Positions 1 to 15,000 of a DNA stretch of 64,000 nucleotides are shown here, in pieces; positions within the stretch are counted from its first letter, which is position 1; every line of letters starts with the position of its first letter. The stretch lies in NCBI GenBank assembly GCA_010645155.1, contig JAAGOF010000182.1, positions 218,258-282,257 of the forward strand. Direction: 5' to 3'. Under the pieces are notes generated by a model. It was not told where the DNA came from and made no database searches. It saw only the letters and a program-made list of their open reading frames with translations. The DNA is from Tigriopus japonicus. Its lineage: Eukaryota > Arthropoda > Copepoda > Harpacticoida > Harpacticidae. The position numbers and the translations under genes were made by a program.

Positions 1-630
1 CGGGACAAGCTCTGAATTGCAAATGAGCGACGAACCAACCAGTAAGTGAGTGAGTGAGAGTCTTGGAATGTTGGAACCATCGAGCTTGTTAGCCACTCTT
101 GAGACTTGAAGGCAGGGAAAAGAAGACCATTACTGGCAATTCTTAACCCCCAGGCGGGATTTGCATCCACCCACCGTCCACAGAGGTGTGAGTTAATGAA
201 AGAGCCTGAATGTGAAAATACACAATCGTACTTTCAACCAGGCTTGCAAAATTAGATTCGTTACGTAAACGTATGATGGATATTCTTTCCGTCAATTTGA
301 AAGGATGACGTTTTGGCAAACGAAACCCACGCAAGAGAAGCTCTTCTTTGGCAGTTCCGTTTCATAAATACCCCTGGTTGGATGTTGGAACTACTCAATT
401 GAATAGAGCCATGTTTCCATCACACGAGCCCCCAAGCTCAGTGCTGACAGAGAATGGTCTCCAAGTTCGACATTTGAAGAGAAAATGAAAGCTCGTTCCC
501 ATCTCACGATTATGATTACTCCCGAGGTTCTTCACCCTTTATGGCCCTCAAAGAGGCTTCAGTGGAACCATCCTAGCTAGCTGGTCCCTGTTTTCTGTCT
601 TCTTCACCATTACAGAGGGATGTACCTTCA

Positions 631-679
<49 letters not shown>

Positions 680-2903
680 AAACCGCCTTATCACCGTTTT
701 GAATTGAGAAAGATCAAGCAAACTGGCTTTCCTTTCTTCAAAGTTGTCGATCGTCACTCAAGCGTGGAAGGACATCTCAATATTGGATCGGTTCCATACA
801 AAACCATTGATTGTGATGAGTATGTCTTTACCCTCAAGAACAGAAGGACCATTCGAAAGTACATTACAAATGAGCTTGGAAAATGCAACCAGTTTGATTG
901 TACGTACATCTATCCATCTTTCACTCTTCATAACGCTTTTTTTCATTGAGTTGAAGACCAAACCATTTCCCATTATTGGATTAAAGTGCGGTTTATCAAC
1001 AAACTTGGTCCTGGGGCGTTGCGTTGCGTTGAGCATTGCTCTACTTTTCAATTACGCAATGGGGACAATGGCTCAAATAATTCATTACCTTTTGGGGGCC
1101 CAGTCCCACCTGGATCCATCTCATTTCAAGGGGAAAAGGAGCGAGGAGAGAGCTCCACTCTTTGGGGGTTCAGGCTCTCGCTATGACTTAGTTTTGGTGC
1201 ATGACTCTCAAGGGAGACTTTGGAGGTTCCACAGACACATTGCCCAAAAGAGGCACACACTCAAATAGAGTAGCTCGATGGGAAGAAGGGCGCGGTGGCC
1301 AACAACAAACGTGCCTCAAATCCAAGGAGAAACAAATTTACCCTTATCCTTGGGACGTTCGAGTTCGAATAAGCTTTTTGCGATGAATTTTTGTTGATGA
1401 GAGTTTCAAGTTTATTTAGGAGGAGTTTGATAAACATGGAAAGTGAGGACTTTTTTGAGGTGAATGAATAAATTTGAAAAAAGTCTTGGAGCGGTTATTC
1501 ATGGCTGATTACTGGAAAGAGCTGTGTTTGTTGGAATATGCAGTCTCTCTTGCATTTGGATCAACCACATGCTAACCTAAAAAAGACTGCAAAGGCAAAG
1601 TCCTTTTTTACACTTCTTTTGCTTCCCCAAGAATGCCTCCAGAGAATACCTGAGAGCTTTTAGACTCACTTTTATGTCGTCTCCCAACTTGTCGACTCCA
1701 TCTCATCTTGAGCGAACAAAAAATTTAAAACTTCAATTGAAGTTCCAACTTTGCCTAGAAATAGACTTCCTTCCTCACTACTCTCTTTTGCTTCTCTGTG
1801 TCAACTAAAAAAAAGAGATCCTCATATTTAGTTCAACTTTGAAAGAGTTGATTTGGTCTTCATCGAACTTGAGAAAAGTACCGGAAGTTTGTCCTCAAAA
1901 AGAAGGCCAAGGATTGACAACTGATTGAATTTCCCTCCGTCATGAGCGACCTTTTGTAACCCTGGTCTGGCCACCGAGCCATTTTCAAGCCCAAGAGTAC
2001 AAATGGGTGCCCGAAATTACCAAACCAGTCTGAACTAATGTCATTAAAGCTCTTATGAGGATGGACTTGAGTTGGTCTGTAGGGACTTGCAAGGGGGAAA
2101 TGGGTTAATTTTCTGCCTTTAATACCAACCAACCACAAAATGAAAGCCAGCTACTCCGTCCACCCCAAGAGATATATAGGGATCCTTTATTCTCATGAGA
2201 AGCCAATAGTGGTTAATTTGGAAGCCTGCGAATCAGCACCAAAGAGATCATTTAATCCAATTTAGGCTGGATGTAGTCCAATTTGGCTTTTTTCTCAATT
2301 CACTGAAATGGTCACCCTTGAAAATGCCTTCCTTGTGTTTGTTTGGTTGCAAGCTAAGTCCGTTGTGATATTACTTAGATTTCATCTAGGCATTTTAGAT
2401 CTATGGTGGGGTTTGTGCTTAATCTATTTAAAGGAGAGAACTTCATTAGCTCATCGGGATTATGTAAGAGCCTTTGCGTGCTTTCCCTTCAAAGGTTATC
2501 TAGAATATTCAAGACCTCAATACTTGCCTCTTGCCTGCTTATTATCCAAATTTAGAGCGACTCAAAATGACAAGGGATGAGGAACCCACTAGATTTATGA
2601 TTTGGTCAATAGACCAATTGAAAACAGATTCTCCCCATTTTGAAAGCAATTTTACAAATGGACCTGCGTCAAAATGGATCATCTAATCCATCTAGATCAA
2701 ATTGGAAAATTGGTTTGATCAGAAGGACCACTAGAGAGACTTTCCTTTCCCTCTGGGTCTAACTGACTACTTGACAGTCTGGAACAATTCATAATTCCCG
2801 AGGCCAATTTCAGGCTTGACCACTCGCTTCAAACCAGAGCTAAATGTGCCCTCGTTCCAATTTCATACCGTTTTTATTCCGATCAACATAAAACGAATCT
2901 TAC
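1..2903. other. Probable intron of the Sidestep-like gene; no exon recognised
   Basis: The phase of exon 4 requires a further exon downstream on the minus strand. I searched this stretch for an acceptor followed by an Ig2 C-strand (Trp) and saw none. The open frames here have no recognisable domains and are interrupted at random. A (CA)n microsatellite at 633-677 is the only clear structure. Confidence 0.5.
633..677. repeat. (CA)n microsatellite
   Basis: An uninterrupted CA dinucleotide run of about 22 units. The apparent ORF across it (His-Thr repeats) is a by-product of the repeat. Confidence 0.97.
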
Positions 2904-3020
2904 CTCCAGGAACGTTGCACTCCAAAGACAGACTCTCGCCTTCTCGAAATGGTCCAATTCCGACATCGCCTTCCACTTTTTGTCCCCTGTCATCAATAAT
3001 CAAGGGCTTCAGAGGTGGAA
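2904..3020 (-). CDS. Sidestep-like gene, coding exon 4 (linker and start of Ig domain 2)
   Basis: The acceptor ATTCTTTCAG and donor GTAAGA frame 117 nt encoding (V)PPLKPLIIDDRGQKVEG and then GPFREGESLSLECNVPG(G). The VPP-x-KP linker followed by a Gly-Pro-Glu-Gly turn and L-x-L-x-C is the usual Sidestep Ig1-Ig2 junction. The next exon should supply the Ig2 tryptophan. I could not find it on the minus strand between 1 and 2903, so it probably lies outside the window. Confidence 0.82.
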
Positions 3021-6000
3021 CTGAAAGAATTAGAAAGATCCAAGTAGAAAATCATCAGGATACAGACAGTTCAATTGAATTAGTCTCAAAGCAAACACGA
3101 ATGGATGCGCCGGAAGTGACTGCGCAAAGTGAGCCTCCCAATTCATCTCAATCTCGTTAGAATGTTAAGTCGGAATTGAAATGGACCCCACTTCCTCTTT
3201 CATGGATGCTTTCAAGCCTCAATAGATAGAAAAAAAGAGATGTTTTTTCCTGAAAGTACGACCGCTTTTTCGACTTCCCCATCTTTCTTTGAAACAGGCA
3301 AGTTGTAAGCAAGCAAATGTCAAAAAAGTGATGGTTCACTCGAAACTTCCTCAAAAACAACACTTCTTGAATGATATTCCTTTCCCTAAACCTGAGCTCA
3401 ATGATTAGCTTCAATCCACGGCTAGTCAATCCCGAAGGGCTTGGGACTAGCTTTGGTCCATTAAAGCGACCAAATCCAATGATTTTAATGATTGTTCTCG
3501 GATAGCCTCTTGGGTTCACAAAAGGTGAACGAGCACTTCAAAATGAACTCAACGGATGGAGTGACTAGTGGACGTAGGCAGAACACAGACAAGTGAAGGG
3601 TGGCAGCAGGCCACTGTAAAATGAAGGGTACAGTATGGCCGGGAGGAAAAAAATACAGGAACAGTGGTGCTCTTCAATATTTTGCATAATTGGTTCTACT
3701 GCATTGCGACAACTTTGTTGAAAGTGTTTCGTTGAGGAAATTCCAGTGCTCTTGTGCGAGTAAGATACCTTCGAGATTCCAATAGCCTCGAGGAGAGGAA
3801 GTGGAACTGGAAGGGAGACTACTCGCTGGGAACAGTGATCATTTCCAGTCTTGGGCCTGTCCACGATCATTCAAAGGCAAACAGATCCAAAGAAACAAAC
3901 TACAAACTCTTAACTTGGAACCAGACTTTGAAGTAGAATTTACGCACAACCTTTTCCAGACCCAACGGCCTTGGAAGTACTACAATCCTGGTTTAAAAAG
4001 GGATCATCATCTTGTTCCACTTGGACGCATGAATGTCGCCAAGATAGAGAAGCCTGATGGAAATGGAATTTGGAACAGGGAAAACCTGGGTTTTATGAGA
4101 GTAATGATTGGGAACAGGTGAAGGGCATCACATTAAAGGAGGGACATGGAACACCCATTCCTTTCAAAAACATTCAGACCTTCACGATGGAACGAAGAAA
4201 AAAACTCTTAAAAGTGCTGGATCTGCAAAAAGCTGGCGAGTTCCACACACAATGATGCAACAACACTTCCATGTTTCGGCCAAGGGGAAAAAGGTGCATC
4301 GTGGATTGTCCTTATTTCTTGATGGGCATCTCGAGGAACTTTTCTGTCTAATTTGTTCTCCCCCCAAACATTTGCTTTCAAGAGATCTTGAGGCTAGCCC
4401 GTATGCAAGGTTTGCCAACCAGCATCATCTAGCATCTACCAACATTCCTCCGTTTTGTTTTTCAGGCAATGCTTTTCCCAGGTGCAATGAGAATGAAAAA
4501 AACTCCCCATGTCTTTGAAATTATGGACTTCTCGAGTGCTCAAAAACCATAGGTTCCAGAAGAAGTGCCTTTCGTGTCAGCTAAATGGAACTGAGCCTCG
4601 CTTTCTTTCTTGTGCTAAAGAAGTCCCAATGACTCTAAGTGAAAAGAACTCGTACTTCGAGAGGGGCCAGGCTTTTTTCCCTATTTCAGGTTTCAAAGCT
4701 ACGACTGGAGAAACTAGGGGAAAACTTTCGGGTCTGTTCCAAGTTTTGGAAACATTGATAAGGATCCAAGGGTGTTCCATCATATTGTTTTGGACCCTCG
4801 TGGCAATCATATCATGAAGAAGGACTTAGGGTTCAGTTGAAGCGACTCTTGTTCCACATAGTAGCCTTCTTGTAGTGCTTGGCTTGATCTGAGCTCCCTT
4901 TTCCTTCTCTCGTTGTTCCATGTTCCAAGTTTTATGCCTTACTTTCGGCGACTTGATAACGAGAGAAGATTCAAGTAAAAGGATCAGAATCAGGTCTGTC
5001 CATGTTCTACCCTTTCTAGAAAAAAATAGAGTGGAACACACACACATAGAGGATCCATGGAACCGGAATGGTTGAAAGGGAGACTAAAAGCAAGAGAGAA
5101 ACAAGGGTAGTCAGCGGCATAAAGCGAACAAAATCCAATTAAACTGGGTTACTCGAAGCAACTACTTTCCAGGTGGACTTGGATGTGGGCTAGTGTCAGC
5201 ATGAAGAACCCCTAAAGTCACAATAAGACCCCCCTTCGTTCCTCAGATGAAGAAGAATAGTAGTAGTCAAAAGATGCTCTCCCTTGACAAAAGAACCCTG
5301 AGGAGCTCCACAAGCTCCAGGAACCAACTAAAAGGCAGGGCTCTTTTCCATTAAAAACGGGAACTTCCTCATGGAAACCCTTTCTTAATTTGGGTCAGCT
5401 TTTGCCAAAAAAAACATTTAAACGAGGCTTGAAATCCACACCTTTTATTGGTGTAAAATCAATATCGATCAACACGGTCAATGAATCAAATTTAACCAAG
5501 CCAGACAGACATGAATACTTTTCAAGGCAGTTATTTCATTTCCTATCGTCCAAAAAGGTTAAAACCTGACATTTCATAGCAGAAACCACGAGTTTATTTA
5601 AAACCCAGCCCTGAGAGCCAAAGGAAAGAGCCTACATGAAACAGGAAATAGAAAGGCACATTCATTTCCAATTGAAAGGAGCATTACAGAACATGCAATT
5701 AAGCCTGGCTCTAATTAGCCTGTTCGCAGAAAATCTACGCAATTGTGGACAAAGTAATAAGGCATTGCCATTGATTTTGTGAGCCTTTGCTGTCCTCCTG
5801 GTTTCGTGGCCTTGCCTCTGAAGGTGAAATGAATCTCATAAATTGTTGTGTCCCACCACACGAAACATGAACACTTGGTTGAAAAGAAAACGGCATTTCT
5901 AAATGAGACTCGATTTATTTTTACCTCTGCCTTTTGAGAGACTTTCTCAGTGGCTCAATACCTCACAATAGATACATCTAGATACCCTAAGATAGTGGCT

Positions 6001-9000
6001 GGCCGTCGTATCAGTGGCTCAATGCCTCACAATAGATATATCTAGATACCCTAAGATAGAGGCTGGCCGTCGTAGGCTAACTCAGGGTGGGTGCTGATGG
6101 TTCACACTGGTGATTAGTCAAGACATAGCATTAACATTCAGCTGATGCTGAGAATAAAAGTTCAACAACAAACCAGAGGACTTCTTTTTTGTTGATTGAG
6201 TAGTCAGTCACCCAACCATGATACATTAATCGATGCTGAAACTCCATAGTAATAAAGATTAACTTTTTAAATAGCAGGTAAATACTTTAGACACATTTGC
6301 AGCAGGCTTGAGGATTTTTACTAACTAAACTTTGTTGTCAAATGAGCTAAATAGTTAAGATGTGTCTCTGATGAGAAAAGGTTTCCTTTAACCATGAACT
6401 TAGTATATGTTTCCCACATGACAGTCTCTGTCGGTCAAGCTTCCATAGATTTTGGCGGCCAGCCTCTATAGTAGGGTCGCTAGAAACATCAAAGCTCAGT
6501 GCTAATAAAAAAAATTTTTAGTTTAATTTTGGGTTGAGTCTATTGTCCAAACAAGTGTTTTGTGCTCTTTAGGGTCTCCCTTCGTTTGCCATGAGTGTTC
6601 CAAGAAGCTCCAGGATATCATGGTTGTCCCACATTGAGTGACATTCTCATGAAATATTAATCGTAACGATCAATCAAATCAAGCAAAATACTTGGGTGAC
6701 AGTAATTGACATGGTTGCTCACATAAACAGGAAGAAATAAGAACAAACGCGTTCAAGCGGAATTGCTCCATGCGGACGCAAACAAATAACAATAAGTAAT
6801 ACACATGTTCGTGCATGGGAAAGTTATTTTCAGTGCTCGAGTATTCACGAGGAATAAGGTGTCCAAGCGATCAGGTTCATGTTGTTGCGTGTCTTTGCAT
6901 TATGAAATGGAACAATTTATTGCATCACGAAGAGATTTCATCAACACAGTTAACGATGCTGTTCTTAACAAGGCTGACATGGCAACAAGTAGCCTATTTG
7001 ATCTAAATGTCAGCGAAGCCATTGTGGAATTGTTCAATGGAATACACTTGCTATCCGCCACTTAACCCTTCATGGCATTCCTTGATAAATAATGTAATAT
7101 ACGAGAGTGTCGTTTGGTTAAGGATTGGCATTTCGCTATATAGGCCAATTATTGGTTAAAGCCACTGTTGTACTCCAATAAAAACATTTTTAGCAAAAGT
7201 GGTTAGTTTGATGTAAACCTATTTTACGGTAGTTTTCAAAACAAAGAAGGACTCAAAATAAACACATTTTTAATGCCCAGGTTTACCCAAGGCAGCTCTT
7301 AATGAAGTTGTCTGAAGATTATTTTAAAAAAAAATGCTTTTTGTGCACCCAAACCGAAACATGAACAACGGTAGAATCAACTCGCTTTCATTCAAACCAT
7401 TCTCCCACCGAATATAAAACACAACTCTGGCATTTGAGTAATGACTTTCTTGGCACGCGGGTCCATCTGAAGATGCCCCACTCAAAGCTCTGAAAATTAA
7501 TGATACGCCCAATCCTACACACATAGTATTTACTACCAATAGGCTGCCATTAGGACTAAGGGGAGACCTCGGGGGTTCCACATTTCAGTGTATCTATGGT
7601 ACATAAAACTTCGATTCCCCTCTTCTCCACTCAATCTAGGTACGATTTGTGTCTTTCCTCTCACTGAAGGTCACAGTGTCTGAAAAGCAATGGTCATCAA
7701 AGTGCCATTAACGTGCGTTTTTCTCACTCCTCTTTCTCCTCCTCTTTCCTTGATGATTATCGTAGCACCCAGAAGATCCTTTTAAGGTTCAAACTTAATG
7801 TCATTCCAAGTTTCTTAAATGTTAATATCTCGGTCTTAAATTATTCACAGAGTTTTCCAGGCACCAGTTGAGATCATCGTCCTCGTCAAGGATGTGGGTG
7901 AGTGGTACATGCAGTCAGTGTTGCCGCTCTCTCATGCTTGTGGCATGTAGTACGTAGTATATGGACTAGTTGGAGAAGTGGATTCGTGTTTAAGTAGAGT
8001 CCGGCACGCAAACTCGACCGTGTCTTGAAAATTGTCAAACTTTTTTGGAACTTTTCGTTTGGTCGTCGAGTCCCTCCACACTTCTCTTTGAAGCTCTCAA
8101 GGCTCTTCTTCTCATTTCAAGGCCTCAACTGAGATGAGAGAATGAGCCTCTAAAGCCAAGAGCATCGCCATGAAATTAGCGAGGTAATCAAGGCCTCCGA
8201 TGCATCGCCCTTTTTCGAGAAACCAGGCTCGACCTTGCTTTTGCAAAGGTTTTCAATTCCCAAACGGAGATCGGACTTACCTATGACATCCAAATTGATA
8301 TTGTGGTACATGGTGGGGGATTGTCGGAAGTCCACCCGACAAATATAAGTGCCTTTGTCGAAGCTTTGAACGCCCGTTACACTTAGCATGGCCGGTGAAG
8401 TGGACACTCGGAAATGGGCTCGGTCTCCAAAGGCCGTGGGTTCGGACCAAAGATCGGGTCGATCTGAACCGGGCTCATCTTGGCCTTTGCGAGAGTCGAA
8501 ACTGGAAATAATCAGGATGGGATCAAGGTCAGTTTTGAGAGGAAACATTTGGCAAGTTCTCTCAGAAGCCTTTGAAACGTCAGGCTGTACTTCACGAAGT
8601 TGAGTATCAAGAGTCTTGGATTTCAATTCAAAGTCAAACTTTGACCTTTATTAATGTTTTTGAAGGGTTTTCAAAAGCTAAAACCCTAAAAGCTAAAACT
8701 TTTAAGAAGCTAAAATGATGAATGGATTGGCGAAGGCACTCTCCTCTCCGGGTAGAAGATCGAATATCCATGGACTGACCACAACACCTCAGGTTTCATT
8801 GTGCGATTGTGAAAGCGTTGAATGCCAAAGAAGTCTTACAAAGCCGCGGGATCACTCTACCCAGGATACCCCCTGCTAGCCAAAACAATTTAAACACTTC
8901 TCCTGGTGGGGATTGCGATAATAACAATAACTCAAAAAGGGGTAAAAGAAACCACTCAGCCACACACGAAGCAAGGGTTCTCTTTCATCATGCCAACCAC

Positions 9001-12000
9001 CCCAAGATCGTGGAACACCTCTCGATGAGTCCCTCATTCAGACAATCCATAGTATTGCTTTTCCTTCTTACCTACGTACCCTTCATTCTTGGTGTAGCAG
9101 GATAGAGAATGCTTGGAAATCGATAGAATATCGAAGGTCCACAAAGTCTTGACTATTTGAGTTGATTTAACGTGCGAGGAACAATTGGGAACAATAAGCT
9201 TTTATGGTGGTTTACGTTTGGGTTAAAGCTTGAACGCCAAATATGATTGTTACAAGTCATGGTTGGCAATTTCGAGTTGAATTTGTAATAACAAAGAAGC
9301 TTCAAGGCGTTAAATGCAGTATTATTCAATAGCTTGAATTTAAAGGGAGTTTCAACAATCTTCATTCAAGCTTTTATTATTGACGAGGACTTTTGAGGCA
9401 ATTAAAATTTGAAAACGTAATTTAAATGTGAAGCCACTTGTTCCAAGGAACTCTTTGTACGTCACCCTACCCATTTTGGATCATGATAATCGATTAAATT
9501 TCCCAGAAATCCAAGAACCATTCTAATAATAATCTAAATTCTAGGGATCAAACAATTTCCCCGATTAGAACAGTTTTTCCGAAATCACAAACAATCAACT
9601 TACTGTTAATGGTCAACGGTGCAAATATCTAAAATGATTTGAATTCGATGTTCCCTGCCTTATTAAGGTATGAGAGACTCTCCCACCTGTTTTTGTTATT
9701 GTTACACTTAATTTTGAACCCTTCATAGAGTTTGTTCCAAAGTGGCCGTGACAAGCAATTTGAAAGAACAAGCGAAAATGTTGACATCGCGTATTTGCTC
9801 CATTTGCAATGTGTCGTTCCATGTTCTCAGTTGTATTTTTCCAAGTTGCTCGAGTTCCTTACCTATAAATCGGAGTGGGGGACTCCTTTCGGTACCAGAG
9901 GACTAAATAAACACTATCTCCTGGGGTGGGTGCCAAGATATTGCAAGGCAACTCGGCTCGTCCTCCTGCCACGGTCACGATATCAATTTCATCGGCTGAC
10001 GACGAATCTGCAAGAAATAATCGGAGAGGGGTGTCCATGAGATGGTGATAAACAAACTCTGCCAAATCGAGTCTCAATTATTTACCCCCACGTTCCTTTT
10101 GCTCTTCCATCATATATACCGCACAACATCCCCATGCTTCTTGTTTTCTTACAATGGTTGGTTCCCAAAGTGCAGGAGTCGCATATGTTCTCTGTTCCAG
10201 AAGAAAAATAAAAACACCCTCACACACACACACACACACACCAATCTAGTCGGAAGGCTCCATCCAGAGCAAGAGGATCAAACTCAACTGAGCAAGACAC
10301 GGAAATTGCTCATTATACATTTATACTGTATCTCCTACGATAATCAGTTTTGGATGGGTGGATCGGGATGATATGGCACATCACAAGTGGAGTGGACCAA
10401 ATTGTGTTCCATCTCACTCCTCTCTCTTTTTCCTGGTTCCCCAACGAGACGGCCAGAGAATAAAAGGCGAAGAGAAAGAGACACCATTTACCCCTTGCTT
10501 TTAGTGAAATGGACCACTGACATGGACCACACGGAATGGAACGTGTCGGCAGTCGGGAGCAACAAGAGAACTTCCCGAATGCATTTCCAGTTCCGAGAAC
10601 AGTAGTGCTGTACAGTAATGGTTCACTTGGTCCGATGCCTTCATCAGCCTCATGAATGACCTTCGACAAGAGAGCCTCTGTCAACTTTTTTCGACTTGAT
10701 TGTTTATCCCCAAGCGCGTTCCGTCATGGATGGATGGAACAATCTATAATCTAAAGTCATGCCAAGTGCTTCTCCATTATCCCAGGTCCCATTATCTTCG
10801 CTTGCTTTCTTAGGCCGTTTTCGATTCCCCTTTCAGATGGTCTTTGCCCAGTGATTATGATGATGAATGAGCGCATTCAAGATGCGAGAAACGGGAACGT
10901 TCCCCTCCTTACTGCTCTACATGGACCAAGAGAGCAAGACTGACAGAGACACGCCGAATAATGGGACGAGGGTGGTTGAGAACCAAGCCAATGGCACCAA
11001 AAGGAACATGGAAGAAAGACAGGGGTAGAGAGAAAGAGAGCGAATGGGGGAGGGAGGAAATTGCCGGATGGGGAATAAGCCGTTCCTTGTTAGAGGTACC
11101 TAACGGCCTGATCTTAAACAAGGTGTGCCGAAAGACGTCTTGCATATTTTCTCAACTTCACGGCTTCTCTTCTGGCTCCTCCGTCGTAATGTAGTGAGAG
11201 CCTTTCATATTTGGTCTTGTGGTAATTTCATTTTATGGCAGCTATAAACTTGTTTGGTAACACTCACCACCACAGCCGCCAACGCCAAGATGTTTGTGTG
11301 TGTATTTGTGTTCATACTCGCCCAACTTTGAAAGAGCAAAGGAACCCTTCAAGTCTTTAGCAATCTTGGTTATCAAACTGAAATGCATCGAGTCGAAAAA
11401 TTGCTTCCAATTATCGAGCCACTACTACTAGAACGAAGTAGAACGAGACTTCTGGAACATTGGACCATCATGGGAGCGTCTCCTTTCCTTTGTCCTCTTT
11501 TGACAGTACTTGGGCGTGTTTATATAAACAGTATGCATGTGTTTGGAGTACCAGAAGAACAAACAAGTGTCTCTCATACCGTAGATAAATATATAAAGTG
11601 TAGTACGTACCCTCTACATATATCTCTGTACCAACGAACGAGACATCCATCTCAACATCATGGAACAAGCAGTTTCGGGGGTAATACAAACTACCAGAAC
11701 TGAGAGAGAAGCAAGCACTAGTCCAAAAGAGCTAGCTAGTAAAAGTGGCTCTTCAGGCCAGAAAATGAGGCTGCCTTTTTGCCATCAAGATTAGCTGGGA
11801 TTAGGTCCTCTTTGAGCTTAATAGACTTTGAGTATGGCGGATGAGAAGGATCTCGCTCCATCTTTATCTTGCATAAGAAAAAAACGGATAAGAAAAGATA
11901 TGGTTCAAGGCGGATGGGGCTTAAAAAAGTGGAAATCTCAAATGAAAATACCCTCGACTCAGTCAGTCTCTGATCGGAAGCGAACCCGGGGGAAAGAAAA

Positions 12001-15000
12001 TCGATACTTCACTCAAGCCCAATTTATAATGCAAACTTGACTAGATCATAGTCAGTCCGAGTATTCATGGGAAATGGAACGAGTAGAACAGGGATTGGTC
12101 CATTTGATTTCGTCTGGACGAAAGTTTAGTACTAGTTAGTTTTTAACCCGGAAGCCCCAGTAGTCGGAACATTGAACGAGAGTGCACAACGACACTGGCT
12201 CGTTTGTGCATTATCTAACTACTGTACGTACGGAATACGTTCTATACTACAGAGCCCCGAGTGAAATCAATTATGGCTTCCTTAGGTTAGGCAACAACTC
12301 GGAGCCTCATGGGAGCACTTGCTTCAGTAAATGCAACCACCTCCTCAGTATTAATAGGTTGAACGGATTTAACAATGCATTCTCGTTACGTTTCAAGGAC
12401 CATGATTAAATTTGGATGTATTTGTCTGCTAGATTCATTACGACAACGGGATGGTCCAACAATCTTTCTTTGAAATAAAACTTAGCCTTGTAATCGAAAA
12501 AGTTGTCATTTGTAAGGAATGGCAACGTGTAAAAAACGAACGAATCGAAACTCAAGTGAATCAAAAAAAGTCTGCGATCGTATTTCTAATTTTGAGTTCA
12601 AGTTTTTCTATTGCATTGATGGTCGATTGTTGTGGTAGTTTTGGAGTATACTAGAAGCATATCTAGAAGCAAATGAGACGGAGTGCAAATAACCATGCTC
12701 GATCCAGTTTTACCACATAAGCTGCGTTTTTCTAATCGAAGCTTATGTAGCGAAACTTGATCGAGCATGGTAACTTCTACTTCGCCTCATATGCTTCTTT
12801 TATGCTTCTAGATATGCTTCTGCTATACTTCAAAACTACCTCAACAACCGACCTACTAGGCTACTAGAGCACTGTTATTATAGTGCTCTAGGCGCTACCA
12901 CAACTTTAGAAGGTGGGATTGTAAAAGTTTCTTCCAATAATGACGACTACTTAGGGTAACAGTCTAGTAATTTTAAGAGCTCAAAAGCAAGCGCTGGCAT
13001 AGAATCTTCTAATTTTAATCTTAATTTGTCAAATGTTCTTTGAAAATTTTTCAGCGTCTAAAAATTATGATAAAAAGTGTCCTTGCTCTACTATTAGAAT
13101 TGGATTCAAACAAATCAAGTCGTTTTTCACTTTTTTAGCCAGGCGATGTCAAATTAAGGATCCACAACCAACACATAATTGTTCCAATCTTTTTCCCTCC
13201 TGTTTCCTTATCGGAAAGTTTCGTTGTCTCGAAATGTTGAGCTGTGGCCACCAAGTCCATCCATTACTCTCGACTAACAGGCCATAAGGTCGAAGAAAAC
13301 TGTCAAAATGTCCCGAAGTTTGCCTCTGGAGGAGAAGAGACGAGAGAAAGAGAGTGCTTCTTGTTCCCCATGATTGAAATTTCGAACTTCAACCTGACAA
13401 GATCCCCTCCTCAAACTCCGCCTCTCAATCCCGGTATACCACACATTCATTCGTTGGTTCGTTCTTTTCGTTCTTTAGTGCCTGCTTTAGAGCTGCTCTG
13501 GTCCCAGATTACTAAGTCAATAATATGATTACAGAGCGGGATCAAGCCAACCCTCCCACCAAAAAAACTCCTCCTGCTTGGAGATTGGCGCTTTCTTCTC
13601 CTCGACAATGTTTGTGTGGGAGTGATGGTGGAATAGAGGGGAGATCTTCTCAAAGAAGAAAAAAAGCTGGCTAAGAAAAAGTTTGTCGAGAGTTCTCTAG
13701 TAGATGGAAAACTAAGTCCCACCCGAGAGACGCACCAAAGAGCTTTGTGTTCGCAATCTGTTTGTGTGGATTTGGTTGGACACATTGATTTTTTTGCACC
13801 CGGGGAAAGAACGAAGGAAGAATCTGGCCAAACTTGCCAGATGAGAAAGACAGTCAGACAAACCTAAGAACAAGAAATCTCCCAGAGAAAGAGAGTATTT
13901 GATCTATTAACTCGTGACATCTTCCAGACTTTTCGCTCAACGAGATGATCCATCTCAAATTTGCACCCGAAATCATTAACCTTTCAAGGACGACGAGGCC
14001 ATAGATTAGCTTTCATAGTATAACGAGACTTTTCAGTTAGGAGACCAATCGCGAGCCATAAATCGCCTAGTCTCCTCCTTTCGTAGCAGTCATTGCCAAA
14101 CTTTTAGGTCTAATTTGGGCTGTCAAACTTTGGGAATTTTGCATTTTGCACTTGGCCTTCGCCAAACTTTGCCTACATGGCCTTTTGTAGATATGTACCA
14201 CTACTACTACGTCCTACATGGTGTGTGTGTTTGGCTGAATGTTCCTTATTCTTCCCGACCAACGAGAAGGTGTTCATGAGAATTTGTCTCTCAGACATGA
14301 TTGAAAGGAACCTTGGTAGGCTTCAGCTGACATTCGTTGGCCGGGTTTAGACCACAGAGGTTCCTGCCTTTACTTTTATGCTAGATCATGAAACTAATCT
14401 TGGATGTAGGAATGGAAGAGAGGGCTAAATCCCAATGGATCTCGACAGCTCAGGATGCACTCCAAACAAAGATCCTGCTCGATATGAAGACGAAATACAT
14501 GGACAAACCACTTGCCGGCGATCTACCCGAGTAGTAGAACTACAATCTATGAATGGAAGAAGTTGCGAACTTGTTGGAACGAAGAATGAAGCACCAAAGG
14601 AACGGAAGAGAGTTTCACTTTGCATGGTATACGATAGACTTGCTTGTCCACATTAAAGGATCAGGACTTTGAAGGGGAGCATGAAAACCCACCGAAGCAT
14701 GTCACGGAATCTCAAGATGAAGAGCCAACACCAAAGTTTGTCCCTCTTGCCCTCCAAAAGTAAAACCGGATGACAGGTCAGAATTGGAAACAGGCATTCT
14801 CACTTCCATTCCGAGAAACCACGCGCCAATCTTGGAATGGTTCCACTCGAGAGTTCCCCGCAATTATCACATTGACCCAAAGATCATGGAAACGGCCGGA
14901 ACTGGAACTGGACTCGAAGTTTGGGTGCATTATTTGGGCATGCCCAGAGCTGGGCCTGGTACCAAAGTGAAGGAGGCGGGTCAAGCAACGATCTGCATTG

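Noticed and set aside
620..949. ORF starting in the (CA)n repeat
   Set aside because: His-Thr codons come from the microsatellite, and the rest has no domain and no splice context.
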